Shown here piece after piece: positions 50,410 to 61,321 of a DNA stretch of 64,000 nucleotides (its first letter is position 1; every line of letters starts with the position of its first letter). A model generated the notes under the pieces. It was not told the DNA's origin. It was given only the letters and a program-made list of their open reading frames with translations, and ran no database searches. A program made the position numbers and the translations under genes. Source of the DNA: Desulfocurvus vexinensis DSM 17965 (GTDB taxonomy: Bacteria > Desulfobacterota > Desulfovibrionia > Desulfovibrionales > Desulfovibrionaceae); assembly GCF_000519125.1 (NCBI RefSeq), contig NZ_JAEX01000010.1, positions 46,301 to 110,300 of the forward strand, written 5' to 3'.

Positions 50410-51828
50410 TTATGCGCGGCGCTCCAGGCGCACGGCGTGGAAGAACTCGCCCAGGGGCGCGTCCTGCGGCGTGGTGTGGGTCGCCGCCAGCCGGAAATCC
50501 GGATGCGCGGCCAAAAAGCGCTCCACCTGCCCCTCGTTTTCCGCCGGGGTCACGGTGCAGGTCACATAGGCCAGCACCCCGCCCGGGGCCAGACAGCGTG
50601 CGGCGTGTTCCAGCAGCCGCGCCTGGACTCCGGCCAGGGCCGTGATGTCGTCCGGGGTGCGCCGCAGCAAGGTATCCGGCCTGCGGCTCAGCACCCCCAG
50701 GCCGGAGCAGGGCGCGTCCAGCAGGATGGCTGGCAGGGGGCGGCGCCAGAAGACCTGCTCGGCCCGGGCCCGGAACACGGCCACCTCCGCCACACCCAGG
50801 CGCCGGCGCTCGGCGTTCAGCCCTGCCAGGCGCCGGGCGTTGGGGTCGCTGGCCAGCACCGTACCGGGCGCGTCGTCGGCCAGCAGCAGGGTCTTGCCGC
50901 CGCGCCCGCAGCAGGCGTCCCACACCGGGCGCGGCCAGTGGTCCGCCCCCAGGGCCGCCAGGGCCAGCTGCCCGGCCAGGCTCTGGCGCACGGCGCGGCC
51001 CGAGGCCAGAAGCGCGTCCAGGTCTTCGGGCGCGGCAGCCAGGGCCACGCCCGTGGCCGTGCTGGCCAGGCACGAGGGCAGGGCCGCCAGCCCGGCGTGG
51101 CGCTCCATGGCGCCCGTAACCCCCGGGCGCAGGCGCAGCCCCAGGGGCGGGGCCTGGCAGCTGGCGGCGAGCAGGGCCTGGGCGCGGGTGGGCCCGTAGG
51201 CGCCCAGCCACAGGGCGGCCAGCCAGCGGGGCACGCCGAAACGCCGGGCCAGGACCAGGGCCTCGTCGGCGCGCGCGCCTGCCCCTAGCCCGGCTTCGTG
51301 CGCCAGGGGCGGCTGCCCGAGGAAGGCCGCGTCCTGCCAGCCGGAGCCCAGGTCGGCCACGCGGCGCAGCACGGCGTTGCAGACCTTGGCCAGCCGCGGG
51401 TTGATGGCGGTCTTGACCTGCTCCGTGGCCCAGTGGACCGAGGCGTAGGCCGGAATCCTGTCCAGGAAGAGAATCTCGTAGGCCGCCACGGCCAGGAGCA
51501 GTCGCATGGGCCCGGGCAGGGCGGCAGGGTCGCGCAGCAGGGTGGCGAGGATGAAATCCAGGGTCGGCTTGCGGCGCAGGGTGCCGTAGGCCAGCTCCGT
51601 GGCCAGGGCGGCGTCCAGGGCGGCGGCGGGGTCCGGCTGCACAGCCGCGCCGGGGGCGAACACGGCGCCCAGGGCCGCGTCCAGGGCGGCCTGGATGTCC
51701 TGCCCGCGCAGGCAGCGCTCCAGGGCCAGCAGGGCGGCCCGGCGCGCCGGGGGCAGGGCCGGGCTGGCGGCGCGGAGCCGGGCCGGGCGGGCACCGGCGG
51801 GCCCGGGGCGGAAAGACGTACGGGCCAA
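50410..51828 (-). CDS. rsmB: 16S rRNA (cytosine-5)-methyltransferase RsmB-like
   Basis: A ~472-residue NOL1/NOP2/Sun-family enzyme that makes m5C in 16S rRNA. An N-terminal NusB-like domain (about 25-165: RAALLALERCLRG, ELAYGTLRRKPTLDFIL, LDRIPAYASVHWATEQVKTAI) precedes the Rossmann methyltransferase. DACCGRGGKTLLLADD binds SAM, and the two catalytic cysteines are in LLDAPCSGLGVL and YVTCTVTPAENE. The start is TTG at 51828, three bases after the DUF116 stop, with no clear ribosome site, so translation is probably coupled. It ends a translation-related operon. Confidence 0.92.
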   Translation of the reverse strand: MARTSFRPGPAGARPARLRAASPALPPARRAALLALERCLRGQDIQAALDAALGAVFAPGAAVQPDPAAALDAALATELAYGTLRRKPTLDFILATLLRDPAALPGPMRLLLAVAAYEILFLDRIPAYASVHWATEQVKTAINPRLAKVCNAVLRRVADLGSGWQDAAFLGQPPLAHEAGLGAGARADEALVLARRFGVPRWLAALWLGAYGPTRAQALLAASCQAPPLGLRLRPGVTGAMERHAGLAALPSCLASTATGVALAAAPEDLDALLASGRAVRQSLAGQLALAALGADHWPRPVWDACCGRGGKTLLLADDAPGTVLASDPNARRLAGLNAERRRLGVAEVAVFRARAEQVFWRRPLPAILLDAPCSGLGVLSRRPDTLLRRTPDDITALAGVQARLLEHAARCLAPGGVLAYVTCTVTPAENEGQVERFLAAHPDFRLAATHTTPQDAPLGEFFHAVRLERRA

Positions 51829-51831
51829 GGG

Positions 51832-52710
51832 TCAGGCGCTCCGGGTCTGGCCCGGGGCGGCGGGCCCGGGCGCGCCCTGGGCCATGGGCAGGCTGCGCAG
51901 GGGCGGCGGCGAGGCCAGAAAGCGCCGCAGGGCCAACTCAAGCGCATGCACGGGCACGCCGGTGTCCAGGCACGGGCCATGGGGTCGCTCGTTGAGCACC
52001 CCGAACACGGGCAGGGGATAGGTGTCCTGGATGCCGCTGGACAGGTCGCGCTCGCAGGCCACGGCCACGATCAGCCGGGGCCGGATCTGGACCACGATAC
52101 GCCGGGCGATGGTGCCCCCGGTGGCAATGGCCAGATGCACGCCGTAGTAGTCCGACAGCTCCAGCAGGTCGCGGATGGGGCATTTGCCGCAGCGTTTGCA
52201 GTTGTTGATGTCGTAGGTCAGGCGCATGTCGCAACGCGAGTTCTGCAGGCAGTGGGGCATGAGCAGCAGGATCTCGCCGGGGGCGTAGCGCCCGGCCTCG
52301 TGCTGCACCAGCTCGTTGTTGACCTTGATGAACGACGAGCGCACACGCTCCTTGGAAATGCCCAGGGCCTTGCCCAGCAGGACCATCAGCGGCAGGAAGA
52401 GCTTGATGGTCAGCCCGCGCAGGCGGCGCGAAAAGGGCAGGCTGCGCCCGAGCAGGATGTTGAGCACCAGGCCCAGGCTGGCCCAGCCCACCACGCCGAT
52501 GGCCGCCGCCACCAGCACCCCGAAAACCCACGGCGCAGAAGGATGAATGGCCGACAGCCCCACGAAGGGCACCACCCACAGCCCGACCAGCAGCAGGCTG
52601 ACCAGCACCGAGGCGCAGGTGATCAGCCCGATGAACAGGCGCTTGCGCTCGGCCCCGGCGGTCTGGTCCGTGCGGTCGAAGGCGGCGAGGGTGGGGTCGG
52701 TAGCGGACAT
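51832..52710 (-). CDS. DUF116 membrane protein with cysteine cluster
   Basis: A 292-residue DUF116 protein. Two membrane helices (about 26-48 and 58-85) precede a cytoplasmic domain with a cysteine-rich motif: PHCLQNSRCDMRLTYDINNC then KRCGKCPIRDLLELSD, followed by ATGGTIARRIV and AVACERDLSSGI. The cysteines probably bind iron-sulfur or zinc. Function is unknown, but DUF116 genes repeatedly sit with fmt and rsmB in deltaproteobacteria (from general knowledge), as here. A role in formylation, rRNA modification or metal handling is open. Confidence 0.88.
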   Translation of the reverse strand: MSATDPTLAAFDRTDQTAGAERKRLFIGLITCASVLVSLLLVGLWVVPFVGLSAIHPSAPWVFGVLVAAAIGVVGWASLGLVLNILLGRSLPFSRRLRGLTIKLFLPLMVLLGKALGISKERVRSSFIKVNNELVQHEAGRYAPGEILLLMPHCLQNSRCDMRLTYDINNCKRCGKCPIRDLLELSDYYGVHLAIATGGTIARRIVVQIRPRLIVAVACERDLSSGIQDTYPLPVFGVLNERPHGPCLDTGVPVHALELALRRFLASPPPLRSLPMAQGAPGPAAPGQTRSA

Positions 52711-52839
52711 GGCTCAATCGTTTCGTAATACAGAGTGGCAGACAAAAAGAATACCGGCGCATCGGGGGCCGCCCCGCAGGCGACCATTGCACCAGCAGCG
52801 CGGCGGCGTGTCAACCGCCAGATGCAAAACAGGGCACAG

Positions 52840-53817
52840 CTAGGCGAGGCGCGCGGCGGCGGGCAGGTAGCCCCGGGCGAATTCCGCGGCGCTTTGCAGC
52901 TTCTTTCCGGCGGGCTTGAGGGAGGGCACCAGGTATTCGCAATCCGCGCAGGCGAAGGCCAAAAGGCCCTCGCGCAGGCCCAGGATGGTGCCGGGCGCGG
53001 GCCGGGGCTCGGCCAGCTCGGGGCCCACGCAGCCCGGGGTCAGCACCAGGCGCAGGGGCTCGCCCCCGCGCGGGCCGACCCAGAGGCAGAAGGCCCCGGG
53101 CCAGGGGTGCATGGCCCGGGCGCGGTTGTGGACCTCGCGCGCGGGGCGCGAGAAATCCAGCCGCCCTTCGTCCTTTTCGAGCTTGGGGGCGTAGGTGGCC
53201 AGGGCGGCGTCCTGGGGCACGCGCACCATGCGCCCGGCGCGCAGGCGGCCCAGGGCGTCCACGATGAGCCGCCCGCCCAGGTCGGCCAGCTGGTCGTGGA
53301 TCTCGCTGGCCGTCTCGTCGATGTCGATGCCCAGCGAGCGCGCCAGCAGGATGTCCCCGGTGTCCATGCCCGCGTCCATGCGCATGATGGTGATGCCGGT
53401 CACGGCCTCGCCAGCCAGGATGGCGCGCTGGATGGGCGCGGCGCCGCGGTACTTGGGCAGGAGCGAGGCGTGGATGTTCAGCGCGCCCAGGGGCGGGATG
53501 TCCAGCACGGCCTGGGGCAGGATGAGCCCGTAGGCGGCGACCACGAGCACCTCGGGCGCCAGAGCCGCCAGCTCGGCCACCGTGGCCTGCTCGCGGAAGT
53601 TCACGGGCTGGAACACGGGCAGCCCGCGCGACAGGGCGAAGGCCTTGACCTCGCCATGGCGAACGGCCTGACCCCGGCCGCTGGGCCGGTCGGGCTGGCA
53701 GTAGACGGCCACGACCTCGCAGCCGTCCCAGTCCACGAGGGATTCCAGGGCGCGCCGGGCGAACTCCGGCGTGCCCATAAAGACTACTCGGATTGGGCCT
53801 TGTCCTGCTTCACCCAT
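52840..53817 (-). CDS. fmt: Methionyl-tRNA formyltransferase
   Basis: A 325-residue enzyme that formylates initiator Met-tRNA. The catalytic domain has VVFMGTPEFARRALESL, NIHASLLPKYRGAAPIQRAI (catalytic Asn and His) and MDAGMDTGDILL. The C-terminal tRNA-binding OB domain (about 210-310) begins ATYAPKLEKDEGRLDF. The start at 53817 overlaps the 3' end of def by 34 bases; no later start would keep the N-terminal nucleotide-binding strand, so the overlap is probably real and gives coupling. Confidence 0.95.
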   Translation of the reverse strand: MGEAGQGPIRVVFMGTPEFARRALESLVDWDGCEVVAVYCQPDRPSGRGQAVRHGEVKAFALSRGLPVFQPVNFREQATVAELAALAPEVLVVAAYGLILPQAVLDIPPLGALNIHASLLPKYRGAAPIQRAILAGEAVTGITIMRMDAGMDTGDILLARSLGIDIDETASEIHDQLADLGGRLIVDALGRLRAGRMVRVPQDAALATYAPKLEKDEGRLDFSRPAREVHNRARAMHPWPGAFCLWVGPRGGEPLRLVLTPGCVGPELAEPRPAPGTILGLREGLLAFACADCEYLVPSLKPAGKKLQSAAEFARGYLPAAARLA

Positions 53818-54305
53818 TTGCGGACCTTCTTGTCGTACAGCGAGCGCTTGAGGCGGCTGATATGGTCGATGAACAAGGTGCCGTCCAGGTGGTCGATCTC
53901 GTGCTGCAGGCAGATGGCCAGCAGGTCGTCGGCCTCGATGGTCAGCTCCTGGCCGTCCAGGGTCCTGGCCTGCACGGTGACCTGGGCGGCGCGCTCGACA
54001 TTGGCGCGGTAGTTGCGCACCGACAGGCAGCCCTCTTCGGACTCCACAGTCTCTTCGCTGCGCGCGGTGATCACCGGGTTGACCAGCACGCGCAGGTCGT
54101 CGCGGACCTTGGGGCCGGAGATGTCCACCACCACAAGGCGCACGCTCTGGCCCACCTGGGGCGCGGCCAGGCCGATGCCCTCGTTGGCGTACATGGTCAG
54201 GGCCATGTCGTCGGCCAGGGCGCGCAGCTCGGGCGTGACCTCGGCGATCTCCTCGGCCCGGCGGGCCAGGACGGGATCGGGATAGAAAACCAGGGGTCGT
54301 GTCAT
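53784..54305 (-). CDS. def: Peptide deformylase
   Basis: A 173-residue metal enzyme that removes the formyl group from new proteins. All three active-site motifs are present: GIGLAAPQVG, EEGCLS (metal-binding Cys) and QHEIDHLDG (two His and catalytic Glu). The C-terminal extension ending KWVKQDKAQSE is basic. It lies between aspS and fmt, and its 3' end overlaps fmt, the usual def-fmt pairing. Confidence 0.97.
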   Translation of the reverse strand: MTRPLVFYPDPVLARRAEEIAEVTPELRALADDMALTMYANEGIGLAAPQVGQSVRLVVVDISGPKVRDDLRVLVNPVITARSEETVESEEGCLSVRNYRANVERAAQVTVQARTLDGQELTIEADDLLAICLQHEIDHLDGTLFIDHISRLKRSLYDKKVRKWVKQDKAQSE

Positions 54306-54365
54306 GTCCTCACTTTGTCTCCCGCGCGGGCGCTGGGCCCACGCTCGGCGCGGGCCCGGCCCGCA

Positions 54366-56186
<1,821 letters not shown>

Positions 56187-56248
56187 GGTGCGTCCTCTCG
56201 GTGTGCGTCCCGGCGCCCGGGGTGCGGGCGGCGGGCGGAAAATGTCGG

Positions 56249-57502
56249 CTACTCGCGGCTCGCCAGCAGGGCCACGGCCTCGGCCCGGGGCAGGGTGCGC
56301 TGCTCGCCGCTGCGCATGTCGCGCAGGGTCACGCTGCCGTCGGCCAGCTCCTGCCCGCCCAGCAGCAGGCACCAGCGCGCGCCCGAGCGGTCCGCCGCGC
56401 GCATGCGGCTCTTCATGCTGCCCGAGGCGAAGCCCGTCTCGCCGGTGAGCCCGGCCTCGCGCAGCTCCTGGGCCAGGGCCAGGGCCGGGCTGGGGGCCGC
56501 CGGGTCGAGCACGGCGACGAAGAAGTCCGCCGCAGGCTGGCCCACGGGCGACACCAGCAGCGCCAGGCGCTCCATGCCGATGGCAAAGCCCGTGGCGGCC
56601 ACGTCGGGCCCGCCGAGCTGGGCAATGAGCCCGTCGTAGCGCCCGCCGCCAGCCACGGCGGTCTGCGCGCCGATGTCCGTGGAGGTGACCTCGAAGGTCA
56701 GGCCCACGTAGTAGTCCAGCCCGCGCACCAGCCGGGGGTTCTTGACGAACTCCACCCCGGCCCCGGCCAGGATGGCCTGGACCTCGGCATAGGCCCCGGC
56801 GCAGTCCGCGCACAGGTGCTCCTCGATCTCGGGGGCGCTGGCGGTCAGTTCGCGGCAGCGGGGCACCTTGCAGTCCAGCACGCGCAGGGGGTTGGTGCCC
56901 GTGCGGCGCTTGCAGTCGTCGCACAGCTCGTCCGCGCCCGGCAGGGCGGCGAAGAAGGCGTCCAGCGCCGCGCGGTGCCGGGGGCGGCAGGTGCGGCAGC
57001 CCAGGGAGTTGATCTCGAAGGTCAGCTGGCGCATGCCCAGGGTGCGCAAATAGGTCGAGAGCATGAGCACCAGCTCGGCGTCGGCCTGGGGCTCGGTGGC
57101 CCCGACCATCTCCACGTCCAGCTGATGGAACTGGCGCATGCGCCCCTTCTGGGGCCGCTCGTAGCGGAACATGGGCCCGAAGGTGAACATCTTGTGCACG
57201 GCGCCCGGGGAATAGAGCCCGTTCTCGATGTAGGCGCGCATCATGCCCGCCGTGGCCTCGGGGCGCAGGGTCAGGGAGCGGCCCTTGCGGTCGGGGAAGG
57301 TATACATCTCCTTCTGGACCACGTCGGTCTCCTCGCCGATGGAGCGCGAGAAGAGTTGGGTCGGCTCCATGAGCGGCAGGCGCACCTCCTGGTAGCCGTA
57401 GCGCGAAAAGACCTGGCGCGCGGTCTGCTCCAGGTGGGCGAAGGTCGTGCTCTCGGGCGGATACATGTCCGCCACGCCTTTGATTTTCTGGATTTTGCTC
57501 AT
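56249..57502 (-). CDS. hisS: Histidyl-tRNA synthetase
   Basis: A 417-residue class II synthetase. It begins [16 protein letters not shown]. Motif 1 and 2 regions include [19 protein letters not shown] and [26 protein letters not shown], and the HisA signature [15 protein letters not shown] and [17 protein letters not shown] are clear. An insertion with four cysteines (CRTCRPR, CDDC, and CADC) suggests a zinc site. It is the first gene of the hisS-aspS-def-fmt-DUF116-rsmB run. Confidence 0.96.
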   Translation of the reverse strand: MSKIQKIKGVADMYPPESTTFAHLEQTARQVFSRYGYQEVRLPLMEPTQLFSRSIGEETDVVQKEMYTFPDRKGRSLTLRPEATAGMMRAYIENGLYSPGAVHKMFTFGPMFRYERPQKGRMRQFHQLDVEMVGATEPQADAELVLMLSTYLRTLGMRQLTFEINSLGCRTCRPRHRAALDAFFAALPGADELCDDCKRRTGTNPLRVLDCKVPRCRELTASAPEIEEHLCADCAGAYAEVQAILAGAGVEFVKNPRLVRGLDYYVGLTFEVTSTDIGAQTAVAGGGRYDGLIAQLGGPDVAATGFAIGMERLALLVSPVGQPAADFFVAVLDPAAPSPALALAQELREAGLTGETGFASGSMKSRMRAADRSGARWCLLLGGQELADGSVTLRDMRSGEQRTLPRAEAVALLASRE

Positions 57503-57555
57503 CTTCCGGGCTCGTGCCGGAGCACCCCGCAGGGCGCCGCCGGGCTATGCGGTGC

Positions 57556-57576
57556 AAAAAAACCTGGAAAGCCAGG
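57556..57576 (-). terminator. Short hairpin plus T-run in the hisS leader
   Basis: On the minus strand CCTGG-CTTT-CCAGG is followed by seven T, 54 bases before hisS. The stem is only 5 bases. It may be an attenuator, or a terminator for transcripts entering from the right. Confidence 0.4.
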
Positions 57577-57589
57577 GCCAAGCCGCTAG

Positions 57590-57618
57590 GAGTTAGACCA
57601 TACCCGCCCAAAAGTCAA
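57590..57618 (-). promoter_or_regulatory. Predicted promoter of the hisS operon
   Basis: On the minus strand TTGACT (57618-57613) and TAACTC (57595-57590) are 17 bases apart. The start point would fall just before the leader hairpin. From 57619 to 58015 the gap between hisS and ilvD is GC-rich with no other feature seen. Confidence 0.45.
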
Positions 57619-58015
57619 AGCGCGCGGCCCCGGCGCCAGGGCGCCCACAATCGCGGACCGTGCAGCGCGCCGGAGCCGGGTGGTCTCCGGGGGGCCGGGG
57701 GCGTTCCTCCCGTTCCACTTCCGGCTTGCGGCGTCATTTCACTGGCATCCCGGAGCCGGGGCGCACGTCTTGCCCCTGCTGCCCGCGCCCCTGCCGGGCG
57801 CCCGCGCGGCCTCCGGCCCCGGCTCCTCACCCGGGCCTGCCGGGCGCGCCCGCTGCCGCCCGGCCCGCAGGCCCGGGCACCCCAGTGCTGACAAGGCGCG
57901 CCAGGGGCGCTATGACAGAGGCAGGCGCCGCCGCCACCCCCCGGAGCCGGGCAGCGGAGCCTGCGCGCGGCTGGCCCGGCATGCGCCGGACGCCCGCGCG
58001 CAGCGCCAAAAAGGC

Positions 58016-58044
58016 TTGCCCTGCCCACCAAAGGGCTCTAGGGT
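58016..58044 (+). promoter_or_regulatory. Predicted promoter of ilvD
   Basis: TTGCCC (58016-58021) and TAGGGT (58039-58044) are 17 bases apart, 41 bases before the ATG. Confidence 0.5.
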
Positions 58045-58084
58045 GCGGCCAAAATAATCGATTACCCCCCACGAGGATCGAATC

Positions 58085-59746
58085 ATGCGCAGCAAGCAAA
58101 TGACCCACGGGCTGGAAAAGGCCCCCCACCGCTCCCTGCTCTACGCCCTGGGCCTGACCCGCGAGGAAATGCGCAGGCCGATCATCGGCGTGTGCAACTC
58201 CGCCAACGAGATCGTGCCCGGGCACATCCACCTGGACACCATCGCCAAGGCCGTGAAGGAGGGCGTGCGCATGGCGGGCGGCACGCCCCTGGAATTCCCG
58301 GTCATCGGCGTGTGCGACGGGCTGGCCATGAACCACGCGGGCATGCACTTCTCCCTGCCCTCGCGCGAGATCATCGCCGACTCCATTGAGATCATGGCCA
58401 GCGCCCACCCCTTCGACGCGCTGGTGCTCATCCCCAACTGCGACAAGGTCGTCCCGGCCATGCTCATGGCCGCCCTGCGGCTGAACATCCCCGCCGTGGT
58501 CGTCTCGGGCGGGCCCATGCTCGCGGGCAGCGGCGGCACGGACCTGATCACCGTCTTCGAGAGCGTGGGCCGCGCCCGGCGCGGCGAGATGACCGAGGCC
58601 GAACTCGACGCCCTGGAGCAGTGCGCCTGCCCGGGCTGCGGCTCCTGCGCGGGCATGTTCACGGCCAACTCCATGAACTGCCTGTCCGAGACCATCGGCC
58701 TGGCCCTGCCCGGCAACGGGACCATCCCCGCCGTTACCGCCGAGCGCGTGCGCCTGGCCAAGACCGCAGGCGTGCGCGTCATGGACCTGCTGGAAAAGAA
58801 CATCCGCCCGCGCGACATCGTGACGGAAAAGAGCGTGGCCAACGCCGTGACCCTGGACATGGCCCTGGGCTGCTCCACCAACACCGTGCTGCACCTGCCG
58901 GCCATCTTCAGCGAGGCCGGGCTGGCCCTGACCCTGGACATCTTCGACGAGGTCAGCGCGCGCACGCCCAATCTGTGCAAGCTCTCCCCGGCGGGCCCGC
59001 ACCATATCGACCAGTTGCACCGCGCCGGGGGCATCCCCGCCGTGATGAGCGAGCTGGCCAAGCGCGACCTGCTGCACCTGGACGCCATGACCGTCACCGG
59101 CCAGACCCTGGGCGAGAACCTGCGCGACCTCTCCGCCGTGGTGCGCGACCCCGAGGTCATCCGGCCCATCGACAAGCCCTACTCCCCGCGCGGGGGCATC
59201 GCCGTGCTGCGCGGCTCCCTGGCGCCCGGCGGCGCGGTGGTCAAGCAGTCCGCCGTGGCCCCGGAGATGATGCGCCGCACCGGCCCGGCCCGGGTCTTCG
59301 ACTCCGAGGCCCTGGCCAGCGAGGCCATCCTCGGCGGGGCCATCAAGCCCGGCGACGTGATCATCATCCGCTACGAAGGCCCGCGCGGCGGCCCGGGCAT
59401 GCGCGAAATGCTCTCGCCCACGGCCAACATCGCGGGCATGGGCCTGGGCGAATCCGTGGCGCTCATCACCGACGGGCGCTTCTCGGGCGGCACGCGCGGC
59501 GCGGCCATCGGCCACGTCTCGCCCGAGGCCGCCGACGGCGGGCCCATGGCCCTGGTCCGCGAGGGCGACCTGATCGAGATCGACATCCCCGCCCGCGCCC
59601 TGAACCTGCTGGTGGAGCCCGCCGAACTGGACGCCCGCCGCAAGGCCCACGTGCCCCCGGCGCGCGAGATCGCCTCGCCGCTGCTGCGCCGCTACAGCCG
59701 CCTGGTGCAGAGCGCGGCCCAGGGCGCGCGCTACAAGGACGAATAA
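58085..59746 (+). CDS. ilvD: Dihydroxy-acid dehydratase
   Basis: A 553-residue iron-sulfur dehydratase of branched-chain amino acid synthesis. Cluster cysteines are in [12 protein letters not shown] and [19 protein letters not shown], and family strings [27 protein letters not shown] and [21 protein letters not shown] are present. Length is normal. It has its own promoter and a 20-base terminator. It could link to the 2-oxoacid oxidoreductase genes through branched-chain 2-oxoacids, though they are distant. Confidence 0.97.
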   Translation: MRSKQMTHGLEKAPHRSLLYALGLTREEMRRPIIGVCNSANEIVPGHIHLDTIAKAVKEGVRMAGGTPLEFPVIGVCDGLAMNHAGMHFSLPSREIIADSIEIMASAHPFDALVLIPNCDKVVPAMLMAALRLNIPAVVVSGGPMLAGSGGTDLITVFESVGRARRGEMTEAELDALEQCACPGCGSCAGMFTANSMNCLSETIGLALPGNGTIPAVTAERVRLAKTAGVRVMDLLEKNIRPRDIVTEKSVANAVTLDMALGCSTNTVLHLPAIFSEAGLALTLDIFDEVSARTPNLCKLSPAGPHHIDQLHRAGGIPAVMSELAKRDLLHLDAMTVTGQTLGENLRDLSAVVRDPEVIRPIDKPYSPRGGIAVLRGSLAPGGAVVKQSAVAPEMMRRTGPARVFDSEALASEAILGGAIKPGDVIIIRYEGPRGGPGMREMLSPTANIAGMGLGESVALITDGRFSGGTRGAAIGHVSPEAADGGPMALVREGDLIEIDIPARALNLLVEPAELDARRKAHVPPAREIASPLLRRYSRLVQSAAQGARYKDE

Positions 59747-59784
59747 ACCCACCGCCCGCTCCGGGCGGCCCTGCCTTCCGGCCC

Positions 59785-59823
59785 GCCCCTGGGGCACCCC
59801 GCGCGCGGGGTGCCCCAGGGGCG
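59785..59823 (+). terminator. Long perfect palindrome after ilvD
   Basis: An almost perfect 38-base palindrome centred at 59803/59804 (arms include CCCCTGGGGCACCCCGCG) lies 39 bases after the stop. No T-run follows; it probably ends transcription by structure. Confidence 0.65.
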
Positions 59824-60002
59824 CCAGCCGTTGCCCCCAGGCCTCGGCCCCCCGGGCCGCACCGCGCGCCCTGTTGACCTCGCGCGTGATTCAAGCCCAT
59901 ACTGGCCGTGTGCTTTCACCAGGCCCCGCCACCGGACGGCGGCGGCCAGGAAGCACCCGGCTCCCCCGGCACCCCCGGGCAACAACGCACAAGGACGAAC
60001 GC

Positions 60003-60737
60003 ATGGCGCGCTGGGACGGCGAAGCGGTGGACCGCTACGAGGCGTGGTTCGAGACGCCCACCGGGGCCTTCGCCCTGGCCCAGGAGCGCGCGCTCCTGGA
60101 ACGGCTGGTCTCCGCCTGGCCCCGGCGCGGGCACACCCTGCTGGACATCGGCTGCGGGCCGGGCGTGTTCATGAAGCTGTTCTGGGAGTCGGGCTTCGAC
60201 GTCACCGGCCTGGACAGCTCGCCGGACATGCTCGGGGCCGCGCGGCGCAGGCTGGGGCCCCACGGCGCCTACCACCTGGGCCGCGCCGAGCACCTGCCCT
60301 TTGCCGACGACGAGTTCGACTACGCCACCCTGCTCACGGTGCTGGAATTCTGCGAAGACCCGGAGCTGGCCCTGCGCGAGGCCCGGCGTGTGGCGCGCTA
60401 CGGGGTGCTGGTGTCGTTCCTGAACCGCTTCTCGTTCTACCACTACAGCCATGGCCGCGCCTGGCCCTGGCGCGGCTCGGGGCGGACCATCGAGGCCCGC
60501 TGGTACTCCTGCCTGGAAATGCGCCGCCTGGTGCTGGGCACCCTGGGGCCCAAGCAGTGGCAATGCGCCTCGGTGCTGCCCGGCCCGGTGTGGAGCTGGC
60601 GGTCCGGCGCGCCCTGGAGCGTGGTCAACCGCGTGGTCTACCCCCTGGGCCTGGGCGCCTACGGCGCCATCCGCGCCGACTTCACCAGCGAAAAGCCCCT
60701 GACCCCGCTGTACCTGCTGAGCAAGAACCCGGCCTGA
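60003..60737 (+). CDS. SAM-dependent class I methyltransferase
   Basis: A 244-residue methyltransferase of the Methyltransf_11 type. LLDIGCGPGVFMKLFWESGFDVTGLDSS holds motif I and the acidic loop that binds SAM; LPFADDEFDYATLLTVLEF is motif II/III. The C-terminal half has an unusual aromatic stretch (FLNRFSFYHYSHGRAWPW) and probably sets the substrate, which is unknown. AAGGA lies before the ATG at 60003. It converges with the helicase gene, with 14 bases between the ends. Confidence 0.88.
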   Translation: MARWDGEAVDRYEAWFETPTGAFALAQERALLERLVSAWPRRGHTLLDIGCGPGVFMKLFWESGFDVTGLDSSPDMLGAARRRLGPHGAYHLGRAEHLPFADDEFDYATLLTVLEFCEDPELALREARRVARYGVLVSFLNRFSFYHYSHGRAWPWRGSGRTIEARWYSCLEMRRLVLGTLGPKQWQCASVLPGPVWSWRSGAPWSVVNRVVYPLGLGAYGAIRADFTSEKPLTPLYLLSKNPA

Positions 60738-60751
60738 GCCCCGCCGCGCCG

Positions 60752-61321
60752 CTACCAGCTCACAGGCAGGCGCACCGTCTGTTTGGCCTTGTTGGTGAAC
60801 AGCACGTGCCCGTGCTCGCGGCCATACAGGAACAGGTCGCGGGTCACGGCCACGTCCTGGGTGCAGTAGGCGATGATCTCGTCCAGGCGGCCCTCTTTCC
60901 ACCACGCCAGGGCCTGGAGCCCGTCGGCGGACTTCTGCGCGCCCAGGGTCGCCTTGGCCAGATGGTCCAGGGACAGGCGGTAGCCCAGGCGGGTATAGAC
61001 GTGCTCGAGCATGTCGCAGGTGGCCAGGGCCGCCGGGTCGAAGTCCACCACCCCGCGCAGCACCGCGTAGTCGAAGCGCTTGATATTGAAGCCCACCACC
61101 AGCGGCAGGGCGGCCAGATCGCGCACCAGCTCGCCCAGCTCCTCCTGCACATAGGCCCGGGTCTGCCCGCTGCGCGAGTCGTACAGGCAGGCGCACGACA
61201 CGCCCATGCGCTCCGCGCGGTGCCAGCCGCCGACCTCGGCGGCGGAGCGCCGGGTCTCCAGGTCGAACACACCGAAATGCCCGCTGGCCACGCCCGTGGC
61301 CGGGGTCTGCTGGCTGCTCAT
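60752..61321 (-). CDS. Possible internal translation product: stand-alone exonuclease part
   Basis: In-frame Met851 of the fusion has an excellent ribosome site, GGGAGGAG, a few bases upstream (minus strand, 61325-61332 region). Starting there gives 189 residues that are exactly the MrfB-like RNase H-fold domain without the linker. Such internal starts are used by other fused genes to make extra copies of one domain. It may also be a leftover from when the genes were separate. Expression is not shown. Confidence 0.45.
   Translation of the reverse strand: MSSQQTPATGVASGHFGVFDLETRRSAAEVGGWHRAERMGVSCACLYDSRSGQTRAYVQEELGELVRDLAALPLVVGFNIKRFDYAVLRGVVDFDPAALATCDMLEHVYTRLGYRLSLDHLAKATLGAQKSADGLQALAWWKEGRLDEIIAYCTQDVAVTRDLFLYGREHGHVLFTNKAKQTVRLPVSW

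Noticed and set aside
59747..60002. Extension of the methyltransferase frame upstream to 59874
   Set aside because: The added residues cross the ilvD terminator region and lack any family similarity; ATG 60003 has its own ribosome site.
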